A stretch of 17,677 bases of DNA from Pseudomonas sp. UBA4194 (GTDB lineage Bacteria > Pseudomonadota > Gammaproteobacteria > Pseudomonadales > Pseudomonadaceae): positions 31,007 through 48,683 of the forward strand of contig NZ_DFUE01000023.1 of assembly GCF_002379585.1 (NCBI RefSeq). Direction: 5' to 3'. The notes below the pieces were generated by a model that worked only from the letters and a program-made list of their open reading frames with translations, did no database searches and was not told the origin of the DNA. Both the position numbers and the translations under genes were made by a program. Of this stretch, positions 13,403 through 17,677 are shown piece after piece (within the stretch, counting starts at the first letter, position 1; the number at the start of each line of letters is the position of its first letter).

Positions 13403-14586
13403 GGCTGCGATCCCTTTTCTGTGCCCGCCTCGGGTTGAGCCCCTGGCGTGCGTCTGAGCATGATGACGGTGGCGGCGAATGCGGCGAGACTGGCCAGGGC
13501 GAAGGTGCCCGAAGCGCCCAGTGGCTGCCACAGGTAGCCGGAATACAGCGCACCCAGCGCGCCCCCTACCCCGGCCAGGGCGGCATACAGGGCCTGGCCC
13601 TGGCCTTGCTGGCGCGAGCCGAAGCTGCGCTGTACGAAATGAATGGCTGCAGCGTGAAAGCTGCCGAAGGTCGCGGCGTGCATCAGTTGCGCCAGCACCA
13701 GTACCCCCAGGTGTTCGGCGAAACTGCCCAGCAACAACCATCGCACTGCGGCCAGCATGAAACTGGCGATCAACACCTGACGGACCGAGAACCGCGCCAG
13801 GATGCGACTCATGGCCATGAACATCAGCACTTCGGCGACAACCCCGACGGCCCACAGTACCCCGATCACACCGCGGCTGTAGCCCAGTGATTCCAGGTGC
13901 AGGCTCAGAAAAGTGTAGTACGGGCCATGGCTCAACTGCATCAGCCCGACGCAGACATAGAAGGCCAGCACACCCGGTTGACGCAGTTGTTCGAGAAAGC
14001 CTTCACCGGACAGGCGCGGGCCGTGGTCCGCCGGCTGGGCATTGGGCACCCAGGCGCTGGCCACGACGATACCCGCCATGATGACCACCACCGTGTAAGG
14101 GTAGGCATCCAGGCCCAGCCACTCGAACAGACGGCCCATCCCGACCACAGCCAGGATGAAGCCGATCGAGCCCCACAGCCGAATCTGGCTGTAGCGAGCG
14201 GGCTGGCCGTGCAGATGAGCCAGGGTGATGGTTTCGAATTGCGGCAGCACCGCGTGCCAGAAGAACGCGTGCAAGGCCATGACCATGGCCAGCCAGGCGT
14301 AGCTCTTGTCGAGGAAGATCAGCGCAAAGGTCGCCAGGGTGCACACTGCGCCAAGCCGGACGATAGCCAGCCGGCGCCCGGTGTGATCGCCCAGCCAGCC
14401 CCACAGATTGGGCGCGATGCAACGCATCAACATGGGAATGGCAACCAGCTCGCCAATGCGCGCGCTGTCGAAACCCAGGTGATGAAAATACAGCCCCAGA
14501 AATGGCGCGGTCGCCCCCAGCAGGGCGAAATAGAACAGGTAGAAGCTGGACAGCCGCCAGTACGGGATCGACGGCACGCCGCTCAA
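13399..14586 (-). CDS. MFS transporter, HcaT-like (MFS_1_like)
   Basis: This 395-residue inner-membrane carrier has about 12 hydrophobic segments. It resembles the 3-phenylpropionate transporter HcaT family, beginning with YWRLSSFYLFYFALLGATAPF and containing the loop LWGWLGDHTGRR (motif A type) after the second helix. The real substrate is unknown; HcaT-like names are usually applied by homology. The start is uncertain: TTG at 14586 or GTG at 14577, neither with a strong ribosome binding site. It lies 28 nt after aroC and overlaps the dioxygenase-like gene by 4 nt, so aroC, the carrier and the dioxygenase-like gene probably share a transcript. Confidence 0.87.
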   Translation of the reverse strand: MSGVPSIPYWRLSSFYLFYFALLGATAPFLGLYFHHLGFDSARIGELVAIPMLMRCIAPNLWGWLGDHTGRRLAIVRLGAVCTLATFALIFLDKSYAWLAMVMALHAFFWHAVLPQFETITLAHLHGQPARYSQIRLWGSIGFILAVVGMGRLFEWLGLDAYPYTVVVIMAGIVVASAWVPNAQPADHGPRLSGEGFLEQLRQPGVLAFYVCVGLMQLSHGPYYTFLSLHLESLGYSRGVIGVLWAVGVVAEVLMFMAMSRILARFSVRQVLIASFMLAAVRWLLLGSFAEHLGVLVLAQLMHAATFGSFHAAAIHFVQRSFGSRQQGQGQALYAALAGVGGALGALYSGYLWQPLGASGTFALASLAAFAATVIMLRRTPGAQPEAGTEKGSQP

Positions 14587-14614
14587 CCCCGACTGCTGGC
14601 AGGTCGACCCGACG

Positions 14615-15706
14615 TCACAGTTGGCCCAGTACCGGAGTGGTCACCCGCACGTCGGCGTTCTGGCCGCGATGACGCAGCAGGTGGTCCATCAGCACGATGG
14701 CCATCATCGCCTCGGCAATCGGCGTAGCGCGAATGCCCACGCAGGGGTCGTGACGACCCTTGGTGATGACATCCGCCGGCTGGCCGTGGACATCGATGGA
14801 GCGACCCGGCGTAGTGATGCTCGACGTCGGCTTGAGCGCCAGATGGGCAACGATGGGCTGGCCGGAGGAAATGCCGCCCAGAATGCCGCCCGCGTTGTTG
14901 CTGAGGAAGCCTTCGGGCGTCAGTTCATCCCGGTGCTCGGTGCCGCGCTGGGCGACCGACGCGAAGCCGGCGCCGATTTCCACACCCTTGACGGCATTGA
15001 TGCTCATCAAGGCGTGGGCCAGGTCGGCGTCCAGGCGGTCGAAGATCGGTTCGCCCAGGCCGGGCACCACGCCTTCGGCGACCACGGTGATCTTCGCGCC
15101 CACCGAATCCTGGTCGCGGCGCAGTTGGTCCATATACGCCTCCAGCTCCGGGACCTTGTCCGGATCGGGGCTGAAGAAGGCATTTTCTTCAACGCAATCC
15201 CAGGTTTTGAAGGGGATTTCGATCGGGCCCAGCTGGCTCATGTAGCCGCGAATGACGATGCCCTGGCTGGCCAGGTATTTCTTGGCGATGGCGCCGGCCG
15301 CCACACGCATGGCCGTCTCGCGGGCCGAACTGCGGCCGCCACCGCGGTAGTCGCGCTCACCGTATTTATGGTGGTAGGTGTAGTCGGCATGGGCGGGACG
15401 GAACAGGTCCTTGATCGCCGAGTAGTCCTTGGACTTCTGATCGGTGTTGCGAATCAGCAGACCGATGGAGGTACCGGTGGTGCGGCCTTCGAATACGCCG
15501 GAAAGGATTTCGACTTCGTCGGCCTCCTGGCGCTGGGTGGTGTGCCGGCTGGTGCCAGGCTTGCGCCGGTCGAGGTCGTGCTGCAGGTCGCTCAGGGAAA
15601 GCTCCAGACCTGGCGGGCAGCCGTCGACGATGGCGACCAACGCCGGGCCATGGCTCTCGCCAGCGGTGGTGACAGTGAACAGCTTGCCGTAGGTATTGCC
15701 GGACAT
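14615..15706 (-). CDS. aroC: chorismate synthase
   Basis: This cytoplasmic, reduced-FMN-dependent enzyme converts 5-enolpyruvylshikimate-3-phosphate to chorismate, the last shared step to aromatic amino acids, folates and quinones. At 363 residues it matches E. coli (361). Signatures are GESHGPALVAIVDGCPPG (16-33, with the catalytic His19), the HADYTYHHKYG region, RGGGRSSARETAMRVAAGA, and the C-terminal RHDPCVGIRATPIAEAM. The ATG at 15706 is preceded by GGAGCG. A -10 element TATACT lies about 42-47 nt upstream. It is followed by a transporter gene not known to belong to the shikimate pathway. Confidence 0.98.
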   Translation of the reverse strand: MSGNTYGKLFTVTTAGESHGPALVAIVDGCPPGLELSLSDLQHDLDRRKPGTSRHTTQRQEADEVEILSGVFEGRTTGTSIGLLIRNTDQKSKDYSAIKDLFRPAHADYTYHHKYGERDYRGGGRSSARETAMRVAAGAIAKKYLASQGIVIRGYMSQLGPIEIPFKTWDCVEENAFFSPDPDKVPELEAYMDQLRRDQDSVGAKITVVAEGVVPGLGEPIFDRLDADLAHALMSINAVKGVEIGAGFASVAQRGTEHRDELTPEGFLSNNAGGILGGISSGQPIVAHLALKPTSSITTPGRSIDVHGQPADVITKGRHDPCVGIRATPIAEAMMAIVLMDHLLRHRGQNADVRVTTPVLGQL

Positions 15707-15747
15707 GCAGGGCGCTCCGCGAAATCAACCGAATCAGACTGGGCGCC

Positions 15748-15753
15748 AGTATA
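15748..15753 (-). promoter_or_regulatory. -10 element of the aroC promoter
   Basis: On the - strand this reads TATACT, one base from the sigma-70 consensus, and would start transcription near 15741, giving a leader of about 35 nt. No good -35 lies at 16-18 nt. The region 15707-15835 is shared with the divergent hydrolase gene, whose own promoter I could not place. Confidence 0.45.
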
Positions 15754-15835
15754 CGCAGGGTCGGCGGCCAGATCATCCCTGAACCTTTCAAGCACGGCTC
15801 CAGTCCAAATCGCACCTTTCCCCGATAGTGGCTTG

Positions 15836-16789
15836 ATGATGTTACGGCTGATTGCCTGTTTCCTGTTTTTCTGCAGTGCCTTGGCCCAGGCGGCCAGCCC
15901 CAGCGTGCTGCAGCGCCCGATCGAATTGCAGACCGAGCAGGGCCGCCTGCACGGTACGCTGCTGCTGCCAAAATCGTCGAAACCAGTGCCTGTGGTGCTG
16001 ATCATCTCCGGCTCCGGGCCCACCGACCGCGATGGCAATAATCCAGAGGGCGGGCGTAACGACAGCCTGAAAAAGCTGGCGGTGTTGCTCGCGCGCAACC
16101 ATATCGCCAGTGTGCGCTACGACAAGCGCGGCGTGGCTACGGGCTTGCAGGCCACGCCCGATGAACGCGACCTCAGCGTCGAGGGCTACGTCGCCGATGC
16201 CGTCGCCTGGAGCCGCCAGCTCAAGGCCGACCCGCGTTTCGGGCCGCTGATTGTGCTGGGTCACAGCGAGGGTGCGCTGATTGCCAGCCTGGCGGCGCCC
16301 CAGGCCCAGGCGGCGGGGGTGATCTCGCTATCGGGCAGCGGCCGCCCGCTGGCGGAGGTCTTGCGCGAGCAGATCAAGGAGCGCCTGCCGGTGGAGCTGC
16401 AAGCGCGCAGCAACCAGCTGATCGATCGGCTCGACGCTGGCCAGTTCGACCCGGATGTACCCGAGCCGCTGCAAGTGCTATTCCGCCCCAGCGTGCAGCC
16501 TTATCTGATTACCTTGCTGCGCCAGGACCCCGCCAAGGCCTTTGCCCGGCTGAAGGTGCCCGCACTGATCGTACAGGGCCGCAATGACATCCAGGTGGGT
16601 GTCGGCGACGCCGAGGCATTGCAGCGCGCCAAGCCCGATGCCCAGCTAGCGTTGATCGATGGCATGAACCACGTGCTGCGCATCGTGCCCATGGACATCA
16701 AGGCGCAGCTGCAATCCTATCGCGACCCGAACCGTCCGCTGGCCGACCAGTTGGGCCGCGTGGTGGTGGACTTCATCGGCACGCTTTGA
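15836..16789 (+). CDS. exported alpha/beta hydrolase (serine esterase/peptidase-like)
   Basis: This 317-residue protein has an N-terminal signal sequence (MMLRLIACFLFFCSALAQAA, cleavage likely after residue 19 or 20), so it is probably periplasmic. The alpha/beta hydrolase core shows an oxyanion segment GSGPTDRDGN (59-68), the nucleophile elbow GHSEG with Ser144, an acidic Asp251 in GRNDIQV and His279 in GMNHV. The triad is complete, so it should be an active esterase, lipase-like enzyme or aminopeptidase; the substrate is unknown. There are two adjacent ATGs (15836, 15839) and the Shine-Dalgarno is weak. The reading frame is open far upstream, but that part is antisense to aroC and is not coding. 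It diverges from aroC. Confidence 0.88.
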   Translation: MMLRLIACFLFFCSALAQAASPSVLQRPIELQTEQGRLHGTLLLPKSSKPVPVVLIISGSGPTDRDGNNPEGGRNDSLKKLAVLLARNHIASVRYDKRGVATGLQATPDERDLSVEGYVADAVAWSRQLKADPRFGPLIVLGHSEGALIASLAAPQAQAAGVISLSGSGRPLAEVLREQIKERLPVELQARSNQLIDRLDAGQFDPDVPEPLQVLFRPSVQPYLITLLRQDPAKAFARLKVPALIVQGRNDIQVGVGDAEALQRAKPDAQLALIDGMNHVLRIVPMDIKAQLQSYRDPNRPLADQLGRVVVDFIGTL

Positions 16790-16821
16790 CCCCTCAAGAC
16801 TTGCGTAACACAGTCGATACA

Positions 16822-16846
16822 GGAGAGTGACCAAGGACCACTCTCC
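16822..16846 (+). promoter_or_regulatory. start-codon hairpin with RsmA/CsrA-type GGA loop
   Basis: GGAGAGTG (16822-16829) and CACTCTCC (16839-16846) form a perfect 8-bp stem that ends directly at the ATG (16847). The 9-nt loop ACCAAGGAC carries the Shine-Dalgarno AAGGA and the RsmA/CsrA core CANGGA. A second GGA lies in the left arm. This is the classic layout for translational repression by RsmA/RsmE through masking of the ribosome binding site. Confidence 0.6.
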
Positions 16847-17647
16847 ATGACCGACAACCACGCCACCGACACCCCACAAGCAGCGCCGGTCCCTCCTGAA
16901 CCGGCCGCCGTACCCGAGAAGCCCTGGGCCGAGGTGACCACCGAACAGTTCAAGATGCTACGCCTGGCACCCTTGCCCGTGGACCGCACCACCGGGGCGC
17001 GACCGCTGCGTTTCGTACAGTTCGGCAGGGCCGAGCGCCATGGCCCTGAGCTCAGTCTGCTGCGCCTGGACATTCAATTGCCGGGGCAGAAGGTGCGCAA
17101 GGAGCAGAACCAGCTCGATGTGTGGGTCAACCACAAGACCCGCCACGTGACGCTGGGGTCCGAGCACGGCTTGCAGATAGAGCCGCTGAATCGCGGCCTG
17201 GGTCGTTTCCTGATGGCTCAGGCGACCGCCTGGGCCCAGCGCAAATGGTCCCATTACCGCCTCGAAGGCGCAGCATTGTCCAACAAGGAGGCCTTGCAGA
17301 AGGACGCTCTGGACCGCCGCGACCACGCGCTGCGCACGCAGGGTCTGGATGTCGAGTATGCCGATGCGCAGAAACTCAAGGGGCAGTACAAGGAGGTTCA
17401 GGTCAGCCAGTTACTGGCTACATGGAATGGAGAAAAGGTGCAGGTGGTCGAGATTCTGGAAGCCAGCGAGATGCTTCAACTGGCCGAGCGCAACCTCCAG
17501 GAACTGGACGTGAAATTGCGCCAGCAGGAGGAGAAGATCAGCCGTTACAAACGTGAGGACAGCGGGCTGAGGTTTACCATTGCCTGTTTGATCGCGTTCG
17601 CAGTGTTTCAGGCGGGGTTGTTGATCTGGATTGCTACTCATCGGTAG
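16847..17647 (+). CDS. GNAT-like, C-terminally membrane-anchored protein
   Basis: The 266-residue protein has a Pro/Ala-rich N-terminus (1-27), a middle domain (about 55-190) reminiscent of a GNAT acetyltransferase, a heptad-rich coiled-coil stretch (about 199-237) and one C-terminal membrane helix (about 241-263) ending in THR. The GNAT-like part shows NRGLGRFLMAQATAWA (115-130), similar to the acetyl-CoA binding motif A, and a later R-x-x-ALRTQGLDVEY segment as in GNAT C-termini. The residue pattern is imperfect, so acetyl-CoA binding is a guess. The anchor would keep the bulk in the cytoplasm. It starts directly after an RsmA-like hairpin, 57 nt after the hydrolase gene, so the two may be co-transcribed. 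Confidence 0.85.
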   Translation: MTDNHATDTPQAAPVPPEPAAVPEKPWAEVTTEQFKMLRLAPLPVDRTTGARPLRFVQFGRAERHGPELSLLRLDIQLPGQKVRKEQNQLDVWVNHKTRHVTLGSEHGLQIEPLNRGLGRFLMAQATAWAQRKWSHYRLEGAALSNKEALQKDALDRRDHALRTQGLDVEYADAQKLKGQYKEVQVSQLLATWNGEKVQVVEILEASEMLQLAERNLQELDVKLRQQEEKISRYKREDSGLRFTIACLIAFAVFQAGLLIWIATHR

Positions 17648-17661
17648 ATGTGGAGAACGGT

Positions 17662-17677
17662 GGTGGATGGTCCCCTC
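17662..17677. repeat. 16-bp inverted repeat, right window end
   Basis: GGTGGATGGTCCCCTC is the reverse complement of bases 1-16. It begins 14 bp after the stop codon of the last gene, and its TGGTCCCCTC part matches the lead-in of the hairpin repeat at 3380. Confidence 0.7.

Noticed and set aside
14621..15835. N-terminal extension of the hydrolase frame (about 405 codons)
   Set aside because: This part is antisense to aroC; the hydrolase has a clear signal peptide starting at 15836.
1..17677. Transposon or genomic island bounded by terminal inverted repeats
   Set aside because: There is no transposase or integrase, the contents are core genes such as plsC and aroC, and the terminal sequence resembles a dispersed hairpin repeat.

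Overview
The window looks like chromosomal DNA of a Pseudomonas of the putida/fluorescens group. It is GC-rich, carries two families of Pseudomonas-type REP elements, a DUF3509 gene (a family I know mainly from Pseudomonas) and a housekeeping chorismate synthase. I see no transposase, integrase, phage gene, tRNA, rRNA or CRISPR. All identifications come from reading the sequence; no searches were run.

Layout, left to right. (1) 91-1848, + strand: plsC (lysophosphatidate acyltransferase), then a CorA-type divalent cation channel whose stop codon lies inside a 52-bp tandem REP array (1836-2092). (2) 2103-2828, - strand: a class I glutamine amidotransferase. (3) 2829-3437: a low-GC intergenic region with a structured leader and a probable 31-residue membrane peptide gene on the + strand. 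(4) 3438-6652, - strand: a tightly coupled operon of circularly permuted ATP-grasp, alpha-E and transglutaminase-like genes, the core of a predicted amide-ligase/peptide system whose product is unknown. (5) 6653-7038: an intergenic region with a strong + strand terminator that has no visible + strand gene. (6) 7039-10159, - strand: RraB-like protein, a 78-residue unknown and an LTA-synthase-family phosphoglycerol transferase. (7) 10381-12149, - strand: a 63-residue PLDc_N-type membrane protein, a cluster of REPs separated by G-quadruplex-capable spacers, an unknown 176-residue protein and an ankyrin-repeat protein. (8) 12452-12846, + strand: a DUF3509 gene behind a sigma-54 type promoter and ending in an intrinsic terminator. 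(9) 12905-15706, - strand: aroC, an HcaT-like MFS transporter and an acireductone dioxygenase homologue that has lost two of four metal ligands and whose stop codon sits in a REP-like element. (10) 15836-17647, + strand: an exported alpha/beta hydrolase and a GNAT-like, C-terminally membrane-anchored protein whose start codon abuts an RsmA/CsrA-type hairpin.

The genes form small independent units rather than one pathway. The linked sets are plsC-corA (maybe), ATP-grasp/alpha-E/transglutaminase (one overlap of 4 nt and one gap of 12 nt), ankyrin/unknown (62-nt gap), and aroC-MFS-ARD-like (28-nt gap, then a 4-nt overlap). The points most worth pursuing are the ATP-grasp operon without an adjacent Anbu gene, the degenerate dioxygenase, the sigma-54 promoter, the RsmA-like hairpin, the 31-residue gene with its leader, and the REP/G4 structures. 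The two window ends are a perfect 16-bp inverted repeat and share a 10-mer with an internal hairpin repeat, which suggests the window was cut at a dispersed repeat.
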